Source: Chlorops oryzae (lineage: Eukaryota > Arthropoda > Insecta > Diptera > Chloropidae). Taken from it: a stretch of 64,000 bases of DNA. A program made the translations under genes and the position numbers. The notes beneath the pieces were generated by a model. It was not told the DNA's origin. It made no database searches and saw only the letters and a program-made list of their open reading frames with translations. Of the stretch, positions 22,119 to 31,273 are shown one piece after another (positions within the stretch are counted from its first letter, which is position 1; each line of letters opens with the position of its first letter). The DNA is taken from positions 120,309,694 through 120,373,693 of the forward strand of contig CM035806.1 in NCBI GenBank assembly GCA_020466095.1, written 5' to 3'.

Positions 22119-22831
22119 GTGTCAAATGGAAAAATATGATTTTCACAGTAAAAATGATTTTTATTATTTTTTTTAAAATAAATTTTCATAATTTTATTTG
22201 TTTGGTATTTAATTTGAAACATAATAAAGTAAATTTTAAATGAAAATTATGACATTGAAAAAAAATTATTTACACAGAAGAAATTTGGAAAAAACACACG
22301 TTTTTGCAGTGTATACTTACTTTATTTACTGACTGTATAATGTGTTGGATATTGAATTGTCAGGCTCGCCTGACTATAACACTCTACCTTGTTATGGTTT
22401 TACTTGTTTTGAAAATAACTAAACCATAAAATCTGAAATAAAAGGTAATCAGGTGTATTATCTTGTTGGAAAAATTCATTTATTTAAATTCTTGCGATTT
22501 TGCTCTACGCTTAGTAAAAGATTTTTAGTACGTTTATGCGTACGCGAATTTAACAATATAAACGGTGAGAACGAGTCTTACTCGCGATGAGCTTACTCAC
22601 GAAAATAAATCGTGAGCGGCAGGCGCGGCAACTATGGAGGGAAAGGCACTTTAGCCCCTCCAAAAATTTTATTGGAGGGTCCATATATTTAGTCAAAATG
22701 AAAAAATTTCCGCAATCCTACCAAAATCCGATTCAACCTACCAAAGAAAAAAATACCTATCTGCTTTGGTAGGAAAAGCCCAAAAGTGGCAGCGCTGATC
22801 GTGAGTAGTGTGACTTATTGCAATAAATACG

Positions 22832-23823
22832 CCAGATGCCACATTTTTTCACAAATTTAGCTGTTTTTGATGATCTGGCAGCGCCGTTTATTTGAATCAT
22901 AGAAAAAGAACAGCTTTGTTTTTTGTATTAATTAATCAATTAATTGAAAGGAGAATAAATATGTCCGAGTCGGACATTTTACTACTTCGTAATGGAAAAT
23001 TACTAAAATTAATATCATATGTGTACTACCACTTCGATTTTTTTCAGTCTGGTAGCACGAAAAAAATAAATTTCTTGTTTCTGGATTTTCGTATAAACGG
23101 CGACTTCATTACTCGCGATTAGTTTATAATTGCGATTAGCTGCCATATAAACGTATTTAGTATTTCAAAGGCTGTACGGCTGTGACGTTAGCAGAAAAAA
23201 GAAAGCCATGAAAAACCTAACATTTTCAAATTTTTTAAAACAAATTGGCTACCCTGTAAGCATTGCAGCAATGTTTTTATCGTCCGCTATTGTTGCTTTC
23301 TTATCGCGGAGAAGTGAAACTTTCTAGGTAATTGTCCGTTCGGCCACGACTCTTCTGGAAGGGTAATTGGCGATTCATATTTATGACTCAAAAATTTTGC
23401 GTGATATTTGTAATCGTATGGCTTTATAAAAATTATTGCTACGCACATTTTTCGGTTTTTCCGTACTTTTCTTTTTATTTAAATTTTTTTTTACATGTTT
23501 AATTTCTTGCTTTTGATTTTCCTGTGTGGGGATTTGAACCTCCGAACTCTCCCTTTATAGTCATGTGCCCAAAGTCGACACCGTGTTCGCCAAATCGAAA
23601 TGGCTGGTTTTTTTTTTTTTAGCTTATAAGTTTAAAGTCAAATTGCATTTATTTTTTTTGTCAGATCCACTTTACCAAATTTTTGAAAATCTTATCGGAA
23701 GTTGGAATATAAGTTCAAATTCTAAATTTCATTCAAAAATGCAATATGCCTTCCAAACAGATTGTGTCACGTATAAAAAAGACTTTCTCATATTTTTCTT
23801 CTAGCGTGTTCTCGCTTTAGCCG
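22832..23823. other. Unique interior of the 14.6-kb element, no gene recognised
   Basis: This A+T-rich stretch lies between the tandem duplication and the right TIR. A minus-strand perfect box B (GGTTCAAATCC) near 23530-23541, preceded by a tRNA-like stretch without clear cloverleaf pairing, is the only notable element. Small open frames (22892-23122, 23565-23804) match nothing known. Confidence 0.45.
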
Positions 23824-25543
23824 AAAGTACGTGTTTTCGACGTTTTCGTAATTCCGACTGAAATCACGAAGAAATCAAGTAGTCTTCCCATACAGAAAAC
23901 TGTCAAATGAAAATACGATACAGTATGAAAATACGCTTGCTTTGAACGAAATTATGCACGAAATTGAAAACACTTAATTTTAAAAACTACAGTAGAATCT
24001 CGCAAAAGTTAATCGATTTGTCCCAGGGGTAATCAACTTTTCCGAATTATTAACTTTTCCAAATGTCTTTCAAAATCGAAAAAATTAATGAAATAGAGAC
24101 TACATGCATAAAAATATGTATGTTTATTCAAACATTACATGCTTATTTTATTTAAAGTTTTTATTTTAAATCAGTTTTACACAGATATAGTTTAACTCAA
24201 TTTTTTTTAACAACTTTTATTTCACAATAAGGCTGCACGCTTCGATCGAATTTGTCACTTTAAACTGTTACCGTTATGATTTGCGTTGTCTTCTTTTGTT
24301 TTTCTTCGCTATTCCACGTAATACACACGAAATAGGGGTGATTTAATAAAAAAAAAGGAAAAGAAAAAAATTACGCTCAGAAAAGTTAACGCCAAAATTA
24401 ACATTTTAGAACGCTACGTGGGAGCTGAAATTCGATTAACTTAACCAAGCGTTTAACTCATTCGAGCGGTAACTTTTGCGAGATTCTACTGTACTTTGAA
24501 CAGTCTTATTTCTAAAAATAAGGAAAATTCGATTGCATGTCATCACTCATGTGATTTTCGCGTGGGTCTTGTTTTCGGTTTCCCGCTTATTCAATCCAAC
24601 CAGAATACTTAGAATTTGGGCGCACTCGATTCTTTGACACATAAGCATACACAGGCTTTCATACAAACAAACCCTTAGTTAACAAACATACACACAAAGG
24701 TTTTCATATACACAGCCACAATTCTACAGCGCTTTTTAGAAAAATATTTTTTATCTATTCTATTATATTAAAAAAAATATATCCAGAAATAAAAAAACAA
24801 AATTAAAGTTGAAAAAATAATACTTGCATGAGCTTCGAACGCAGGCATCTCGGTTAAGAGGCTAGTATTCATACTCTACGCTGTATTGCGAACTTAGTAG
24901 TTGCTGTCATACCCGCTATATATGCTATAGACATAATGACGAGAGCACTTTTTCTCTCAGGTTCTGTAACATTTCAATGTTAATTCCCTGTTACAGCACG
25001 ATTTCTCCCTCTGTTAAATCGATCGGTCTGTTAACGGATCCGCGTGTTCTAGCTAGCTTACATTGACTCTTGCGTATGGGTTCAAACCTTGTTGAATGAT
25101 AAAAATTTTTTAATATTAAAAAAAAATTTTTTTTTGTTTTTTTTCAAAGAATAAAATGTAAATATATTAATAAAAAAGTTAAATTCTGATAAAAACCTTT
25201 TTTATTCGGAATTTTTTGGTAAAATGTACTTGCCAAAAACAATTTTCGTCGATTTAATCCTTAAATTTTTGAAATAAAAGTTTTTTTTATCCATAGAATT
25301 GGAGCACATAAATAGCACATAATTCCCACCTATAAACGATTTTTCGAAAAAATCGTTAAGTGCGAATTTTTGCGGTGTCAAGCTACACCCCCCCTTTCAT
25401 ACAAATTACTTTTGTCCTTAAAATCTGACAAGGACGAGCACAAAATTTTTTAAGTCGGTACATAAATAGCACATAAAAAGCACGTAATTCTGAGAAAAAA
25501 TTTTTTTGATTTCATGAAAAGGGGGGTGCAGCTTGACGCACCT
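23824..25543 (-). repeat. Right 1.72-kb terminal inverted repeat
   Basis: This is the reverse complement of 10938-12659. Differences are small, such as a changed box B (GGTTCAAACC here, GGTTCGAACC on the left) and homopolymer lengths. The close match implies recent formation or gene conversion between the arms. Confidence 0.9.
23990..24491. mobile_element. Pogo/Tigger-like MITE, right-TIR copy
   Basis: This 502-bp, TA-flanked copy is the inverted partner of 11992-12493. Its presence in both arms shows that it was in the repeat before the arms were duplicated or homogenised. Confidence 0.8.
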
Positions 25544-26306
25544 CAAAAATTTGATCTTATTTCCATATAAAATTCAAATTACTAGCAAACTGAATGCAGC
25601 AGACTTGCCGATTCGTTTGGAATTTTGTCAGAAGATGCTTCAAATAGTGGAAGAGGACGAAAACATGCTGCGCTGTCTTTTTATGTCTGACGAGGCCCAT
25701 TTTGATCTAAACGGCAATGTAAACAAGCAGAATTGTCGAATATAGAGTGTGTCTAATCCACAGACACTGCATGAGACGGAATTGCATCCACTTCGCGTCA
25801 CAGTATGGTGTGCAGTTTCATCACGCTGCATTGTCGGGCCGTACTTTTTTGAAGAAAACGGGCAATCAGTAACAGTTACTGGGGACCGTTACTTAAGCAT
25901 GCTGAGGGATTTTTTCTATCCAGAAATACGCCGAAAGAGAATTCCTTTCAACTCTGTGTGGTTTCAGCAGGATGGTGCGACTCCTCACATTGCCTTGCCT
26001 GTAATGACAGAACTGCGAAGAAAATTTCCCAATAAGCTGATTTCACGAAACTCCACATTCCGTTGGCATCACAGGTCGCCTGACCTTACCACACCTGACT
26101 TTTTCTTGTGGGGTTATTGCAAACAGGAAGTCTACAAAGCAAAACCCACCAACTTAGATGAGTTAAAGCAATCTATTCGCGCAACAACCGCGGATATTCC
26201 CGTGTCAACTCTCGAGGCAGTAATGAACAACTTTTTGATAAGATGCCGCACATGTGTCAACGAGCGGGGGGGACATTTAAATTCAATTATTTTTAAAACC
26301 AATTAA
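25544..26306 (+). pseudogene. Mariner transposase, catalytic half with one stop
   Basis: It resumes the frame cut at 10937: PYKIQITSKLNAADLPIRLEF, then the first catalytic aspartate in FMSDEAHF, an in-frame TAG at 25743-25745 where tryptophan is expected, the second in WFQQDGATPH and the third in TTPDFFLWG. There are 41 residues between the last two (DD41D). The tail NERGGHLNSI is typical of the family. The nonsense codon and the large insertion make it inactive. Confidence 0.85.
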
Positions 26307-26414
26307 AGAATAATAAATAATATTGAATGGGCTGAAATATGAGTATAAAAAAAAACTTCATTCCATACACTATTTGAGATTCTTAATGTAGCAATATTCA
26401 TCCGCCACCCTGTA

Positions 26415-27042
26415 ATTGCTACCAGAATGGGGCATATAAATCGGTTGAAGGTGGCGAGTAATTCTGGATGGAAATATAACGAACTTATTGCAATGGTTGC
26501 ATTATCATGACTACAATGTTACGCAAACAAATTATTGGGTATTGACTTGTTATTAATCTGCATTTGCAAGTTCATAGTTCGAGCCAAAACAAAAGGGCAA
26601 TTTGATATGAATGCAGTGTTAGCAAAATTCGCGATACAATTTTTATAAGTCGTCATTGAAGTTTATTTGTTAACAAGTTCATTGCTCAAGTTTGTAAATG
26701 CAATCAAAACAAAAAACAAAACTACGCAAAATCATACGACATATGCATATACAAAATAATGCTAAGTGCTTGAAGTGTAAACAGGTATGCAAGGTGGAAT
26801 TGAGGAAAATCAACGTAGATCGCTGATCGTGGGAAACGCAGGATAACCCCTATTTTCCTATAAAAACGGAGCAGCATCCACTGGTCAGGCAGACTGGTTT
26901 TGATGTCTCAACTCTATCGTGCGTACTCACCCAGAGGCCACGGCGACTAGAGAAGAAATTTCAAGTTATGGTAGACAAGGATTGTTCAAATAAAATAGGG
27001 AATAAACTTCAATCCTTTGTTTATACTTTTTTGCAAAAAGGA
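26415..27042. other. Spacer, nothing recognised
   Basis: No coding frame, RNA gene or clear repeat was seen. A stretch near 26870-26960 is relatively G+C-rich but has no splice-bounded frame. Confidence 0.5.
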
Positions 27043-27225
27043 AATAAAGGGACGATTATACGCTCAACACTGTCTGAGCGCTTGGTACACTATATCTTAT
27101 TATAAGAATAAGGATGCCGTTATACGCCCGACACCGTCCGAACGCCTTGCACCCTATTTTCCAACTAAGGAATAAAGGTGCGGTTTTGCAGCTCGACACC
27201 GTCTGAGCGCTTTGCACGCTTTATC
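27043..27225 (+). repeat. Three degenerate tandem units of about 60 bp
   Basis: Each unit has AATAAGG or AATAAAGG, then a CGACACCGTC-like core with GAGCGC or GAACGC, then TTGCAC or TGGTACAC (units near 27043, 27107 and 27166). The repeat is non-coding and lies just downstream of a minus-strand exon donor. Confidence 0.65.
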
Positions 27226-27266
27226 TAAACAAACGATATTATTTTGAAAACTCGATAAGTACTTAC

Positions 27267-27381
27267 GTATCTCGGGGATCCTTTTTTCCGCTGTCCAGGC
27301 CAACAAAATTTTCTCCCTCGTTCCGGCGGAGAATGGGAATTTTTCCCCTTTTAGGTCGTCTACCACGCTGGACACCACCTC
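27267..27381 (-). CDS. Exon of the coiled-coil/FLYWCH gene
   Basis: On the minus strand the acceptor is TTTTAATTCTAG and the donor GATAC/GTAAGTAC, both strong. The length of 115 nt starts in phase 0 and leaves one base of a codon. The frame reads EVVSSVVDDLKGEKF followed by SAGTREKILLAW and ends EKRIPEI. The first part extends the heptad pattern of the preceding exon; the rest is not a recognised domain. Another frame is also open (RGRRPKRGK, AT-hook-like) but does not fit the phase of the neighbouring exons. Confidence 0.55.
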
Positions 27382-27629
27382 CTAGAATTAAAATTAGCTG
27401 TATAGTGTACATTTATCTTACTACTTTTTATTTTAAACTTAATTTACTACTCTTTCCTTTTAAGCTTATTCTCTCACACATTCACATGTCTTCCGTTATT
27501 TTCCTAGAACATTCTGTACGGCATTAATTAAAGCCAGTACTCGCGGCATACAGAAAATATAAACACGTATATTACCGCACGCAGGTTCCTCGACCAATCG
27601 GTGACTACTTTTGATTTATCCGCGTTAAG

Positions 27630-28030
27630 TTCTCCTTTCTCTCCTTCTCTCCTTCTCTCCTTCTCTCCATCTCTCCTTCTCTCCCTTCTCCCCTTCTCTC
27701 TCTCCTACTCCTGTTTTCCTCTTCTCTCTCTCTTTCCTTCTCTCTCTCATCCCTTCTCTCTCTCTCTCGCCTTCGCTGATTCTCCCCTTCGACCCTTCGA
27801 CCATTCGACCCTTCTCCCGGCCCCATTTTTGCTTCTACTTTTCTCCTTTTCCGCTTTTCTTTCTCATTTTCTCCTTCTCCTTCTCTCCTTTTCTCCTTTG
27901 ATCCCTTTCTCGTTCTCTCCTTCTCCTTTTTTGGTTCTCCTGTTCTCCTCCTGTTCTCCTCCTTTTCTCCTTTTCTCCTTTTCTCCTTCTCCTTTTCTCT
28001 TCCTGGTTTTCTCCTCCTTTTTCTCCGAAA
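27630..28030 (+). repeat. Pyrimidine-rich low-complexity tract
   Basis: The plus strand is almost purely C and T, with runs of CTCCTT and TCTC. It gives long open frames on both strands (Ser/Leu-rich and Glu/Arg/Lys-rich) that are compositional artefacts. It lies inside the candidate 983-bp intron between two minus-strand exons. Confidence 0.85.
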
Positions 28031-28364
28031 ATCTTGATACATGCAAAAATTCATGCAATATGCATATATGCATGTTTTTGAGAGCCCTAGTGATAACCTT
28101 ACCCATGCAAGCTTTTCTTAAGCGTGGTTAGCAAAACTTTTGTCAATATGCTGGCTGGGATATTTAAAGACCCACACACAATATTTCATTTCAACCAAAA
28201 AAAAAAACCTTGCAATTTTATTCTCATTCCAAATGGTAGAACCTTATTCTCCAACGAAAAAATTTAATTCAAAGTTCAAAAAGATTAAATAGAACAAGAT
28301 TCTGAGCTGTTGATGCAATTTTAAGAGGGCCTTGATTGTATACATGTTTTGCGTTAGTGCTTAC

Positions 28365-28448
28365 TTCTAGCTGCGCCAGGCGGCCTTTCAGCCCTTCGTT
28401 TTGAATTTTTAGGCGGGCCACATCTGCCTCCAGCAAATTCATTGGGTT
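28365..28448 (-). CDS. Exon with probable start codon and coiled coil
   Basis: The minus-strand acceptor is a long pyrimidine tract ending CTTTTACAG, and the donor is GAA/GTAAGCAC. Length is 84 nt, phase 0 at both ends. The third codon is ATG (28442-28440), giving MNLLEADVARLKIQNEGLKG and then RLAQLE, with hydrophobic residues at heptad spacing: a coiled coil that would mediate dimerisation. It continues in frame into the exon at 27267-27381. Confidence 0.6.
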
Positions 28449-28636
28449 CTGTAAAAGAAAAAATTTTGTTATTAAGGAAAACTAAACCCTTAAATGAATA
28501 GCGTTGCAAAACTGCAACATGCTCTTAAAATTAACACAATCTAAATTAATTGTTAAGTGAAATCGGAATTTTTATGATGAAATGTTTCAAAATTAACAAA
28601 ATTTGAAATGCACTTTCCTTTTGAGATTTTTCCCAC

Positions 28637-28788
28637 CTCGCCCGTGGCGCCGGCCGTAGCGGAGGTCGGGACGCCCGTGGTCCTTTCTCCAAATTTTGTC
28701 TTATAAAATTAGCCGATGCAAAGCTTTTCGCCGTGTGGCGCACAAACGGCGGCGCCGACCGACTCCGACATCCTCCGTTAGCGTCCAT
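28637..28788 (-). other. Probable first exon, mostly 5' UTR
   Basis: A G+C- and CpG-rich block ends at a GAG/GTGGGA donor (minus strand). The frame compatible with the next exon reads VPTSATAGATGE up to the donor but has an in-frame TAA about 35 codons earlier, following a short ATG-led frame (about 20 codons) that could be an upstream ORF. A different frame (from 28788, Arg-rich, 80 codons) is open but does not join the next exon in frame. An untranslated exon with an upstream ORF is the simplest reading. Confidence 0.4.
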
Positions 28789-28832
28789 GTTATGCCTATT
28801 TTATAAAAATACATATTAACTTTATTAATTAT

Positions 28833-28920
28833 CAACTTCAAGCATTGTATAATGAACCAGGTAGCATTGTATAATCAACCACCAAGCATTGTATAATCAA
28901 CCATGAAGCATTTGTATAAG
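28833..28920 (+). repeat. Tandem 22-bp repeat AAGCATTGTATAATCAACCA
   Basis: Four imperfect copies lie immediately upstream of the CpG-rich first exon, so they sit where a promoter would be expected. No binding protein can be named. Confidence 0.7.
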
Positions 28921-28930
28921 AAAACCAGTA

Positions 28931-29213
28931 AGCTATAAGCTATAGGGATGGGTAGTGAGTATCGAGATTATTTTCGTATTTCGAACATTTTCGGTGTATA
29001 ATAAAAAACTGATGATATGCATTTCATTTTATTCGATTTTTTTCGACCTTTTCAATAAAATTTCTTAGACGTTGATTTTTGATTTTTTCAAATTTTTTCA
29101 AATGAATTTTTTCATATATTTATGCTATCAAATAGACGCTTACAAATAAAAAATGTTTAAAGAAAATGGAAAATAAGTCAACGTTTTCCAAACAAAAATT
29201 AATTATCGAAGTT
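28931..29213. other. A+T-rich spacer
   Basis: No coding or repeat structure was seen. Confidence 0.5.
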
Positions 29214-29486
29214 TTAAACAAATATTTGCAAAATTATATTTTTCATTTTAATGTTCACGACAGCACTGAACTTCACAGCTGCTAAATCCTTGGCCACACA
29301 TCCGAATAATATTCCGGCAACATCATGCAACACTCGTGTTATTTTATTGGAAAAGCGAGAGTCACAAAATGATGCCGAAATAGTCATTAAGGTAGCGTCT
29401 TTTTTAGCCGTAGGACTTTCTAGACCAAAGTAATTGATAGCCCAACCTGTTTCTTGCTCGTGTGACCGGGTACTTCGTGCTACCAT
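29214..29486 (-). other. Unrecognised 90-codon open frame
   Basis: The minus-strand frame starts near a short G+C-rich end-like sequence (TGGCGGATTTAAGG at 29490). A similar GGCGGATTAAAG occurs at 61024, so it may lie in a hAT-like element. It contains NKITRVLHDVAGILFG and CVAKDLAAVKFSAV but no motif I can name. A transposase fragment is possible. Confidence 0.25.
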
Positions 29487-29558
29487 ACAATGGCGGATTT
29501 AAGGGGGCCCAGGGGGACCCGGGTAATAAAAAACGACGAACAGTTTTTTAAGGAAAAA

Positions 29559-29693
29559 TGTCAAGGAAATCGAACTTTTCGATTTGAGAGTTTATTGATG
29601 AATGATCTAAAATATTACAAACGAAAAACTAAAGTAAACTTAGACTGAAATACAATCGGGTTGCTTAGATGAGTATTGATACATATTGCAACA
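29559..29693 (-). repeat. 3' LTR of Copia A
   Basis: On the minus strand it runs from TGTTGCAATATG to CCTTGACA (TG...CA) and follows a purine tract TGAGGAAGGA that would be the polypurine primer. It has 135 bp, short for a Copia LTR. Confidence 0.65.
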
Positions 29694-29739
29694 TCCTTCC
29701 TCAATACGAATGTTCAATAAGAATAAAGCTTTAACTTTC

Positions 29740-30735
29740 AGTATAAACTTAACAATTTCATAAAGTCATTGTGTTTCGTTTTGTTTAAGTTTTTAGTAAG
29801 CACATATGCAATCATATTTGCAGTAGGTATATACTTCAATTCAATATGACCTGATTTAATTATTTCTCTTACATAATGATATCTAATATCAATGTGCTTA
29901 CTTCTATTGTGGTAAACTGGATTTTTTGCGAAATTTTGCGCACTTAAATTGTCACCAAATAATACTGTAGAGGTCTCTTTAATTCCACATCAAATTTCAA
30001 TAATCAAACGATGTAGACGAACTGCTTCTTTAGCTGCAGTACACAAAGCTATATACTCAGCCTCAGTACTGCTGAGTGCTACACATTGCTGCTTCTCCGA
30101 TTTCCAAAATATTGGTCCACCTGCCAAAAAGAAAACATATCCTGTAAAAGATTTTCTGTCAACTCTATCACCACCCCAGTCAGCGTCAACATAGCCTCGT
30201 ACAGCTTCACCAGATGCACGAAAATGTAACTTCTTAGATATCGTTCCAGCTAAGTATCTCAACACATGTTTAGCACCAGCCATGTGTTCGGTATGAGGAT
30301 CAGCATTTATTTGAGCCAGCTTTGTTACAGAATGCAAAATGTCCGGTCGAGTAGTTAGTCCCAACCACATTAACGCACCAATTAGAGACTGGTAGACCTT
30401 AGCATCGACAGCTTTACAATTTTCTTTGTTGCATACAACTTGAAGTCCTGCATCCAAAGGAGTTGATGCTGGTCTGCGAATCTTCAATGCCACATCGTTT
30501 CATCAAATCTGTAATATATTGTTCCTGACCAATCCTTATGTCACCACATTCATTATCTCGTTCTATTTTCATTGCCAAAAACAAATTTAGTGGGCCTTTA
30601 TCGACACGATCAAATTTCTTTGCATTAATGTCCTTAATTTGATTTAAGTCCGACTTATTTTGGCATGCTATAATCAAATCATCAACATAGATAAATATCA
30701 GATTTAAATAAGCTTGAATTTTTTGCTTGTATAGA
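29740..30735 (-). pseudogene. Copia A reverse transcriptase end and RNase H
   Basis: Downstream of the Gypsy insertion, Copia coding resumes with YVDDLIIACQNKSDLNQI (catalytic YVDD), then YQSLIGALMWLGLTTRPDIL and the RNase H motifs YVDADWGGD and SSTEAEYIAL, ending near 29740 with MIAYVLTKNLNKTKH-like sequence. Frameshifts lie near 30450 and in the last 200 bp. It is homologous to the same region of Copia B. Confidence 0.85.
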
Positions 30736-31231
30736 AGTTAGTGTTTTCAATAATTGTTAAAACACTCCTTTTTTTATTGGGCACTATGTGCCTTTTTTCA
30801 ATGTTTATTTAAATTTTAGTGATTGGGCACTATGTGCCTTTTTCTTTAATATTCTACCTTAAGTTAAGCACTACGTGCTGAGCTGTTCGTAGCTTATCTT
30901 AAACTAACTTATGAAAATGAACACTTAAAAACATAAAGGCTACGAGCGGCTAAGAATTAGAGGACAAAAATGCAGAGTAAGCAAATAAAAGCTACGTGCG
31001 GGCTTTGAATTAAAAAGACAAAAATGTAGAGTAGGAAAATAAAAGCTACGAGCGGAATTTGAATCAAAAGTAGAAAAACAAATAAAATGCAGCGATCTCG
31101 GGTGTCGCATGGCAGAGCTCGCCTCGATCATGAGAATATGCAACTCAGCCGAAAAATAAAGAATGAGCCTAGACTGGCACTTTGCTTGCATCGTGCCGTT
31201 AACTCACATTGCTTGCAATGTGACGTTAACT
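30736..31231 (-). repeat. Gypsy 3' LTR (496 bp)
   Basis: It pairs with 38027-38411 but has about 111 bp more, including a second TTGGGCACTATGTGCC block. Immediately outside on the coding side is a purine tract (AAGAAGGGGGGA), the polypurine primer. Confidence 0.9.
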
Positions 31232-31273
31232 TCCCCCCTTCTTAAATTCGAAACGTCCCTGTTTCGGTATACA

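Larger units (their letters stand above)
18086..22829. repeat. Tandem duplication, second unit, split by a P element
   Basis: It matches 16167-18085 at 18086-19318 and at 22119-22829. It differs by an extra 18-bp stretch near 22366-22383 (TGACTATAACACTCTACC) and a few substitutions. The second MITE copy is 18103-18844. The duplication preceded the P-element insertion, because only this unit is interrupted. Confidence 0.85.
10938..25543. mobile_element. 14.6-kb Foldback/Mutator-like element with 1.7-kb TIRs
   Basis: The ends read AGGTGCGTCAAGCTGCACC and its exact reverse complement. The inverted repeats run 10938-12659 and 23824-25543, about 1.72 kb each, with only scattered differences. A 9-bp duplication (CAAAAATTT) flanks the element, inside the mariner transposase. 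Long inverted repeats and a 9-bp duplication are the hallmarks of Foldback and Mutator-like elements. No Mutator transposase frame is present, so it must be mobilised in trans. The cargo is itself transposons: piggyBac, a P-type element, several MITEs and a tandem 1.9-kb duplication. Confidence 0.85.
10496..26412 (+). mobile_element. Mariner-type element (DD41D, rosa-like), split by a 14.6-kb insertion
   Basis: The left end TA/CAGGGTGGCTTATGAA and right end CCACCCTG/TA are inverted and flanked by TA dinucleotides, as in Tc1/mariner elements. The transposase reads plus strand in two parts, 10605-10937 and 25544-26306, which join at the insertion site. The spacing between the second and third catalytic aspartates is 41 residues, the DD41D signature known from rosa elements described in the tephritid Ceratitis rosa. 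Without the insertion the element would be about 1.3 kb. Confidence 0.85.
3870..27266 (-). other. Candidate 23.4-kb intron holding nested transposons
   Basis: If the exons at 27267-27381 and 3673-3869 belong to one gene, this is their intron. Its donor is GTAAGTAC (minus strand, from 27266) and its acceptor TTTTTCAG (ending 3870). The split codon joins C with AT. All the mobile elements between 3998 and 26412 lie inside it. The linkage is inferred from splice sites and phase only. Confidence 0.4.

Noticed and set aside
27601..28131. Long open frames on both strands (up to 176 codons)
   Set aside because: They are by-products of an almost pure C/T tract; the proteins are low-complexity Ser/Leu or Glu/Arg/Lys runs.
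28546..28788. 80-codon Arg-rich ORF as the true first coding exon
   Set aside because: Its frame does not connect to the next exon at the good donor; the compatible frame has a stop, so an untranslated exon is simpler.
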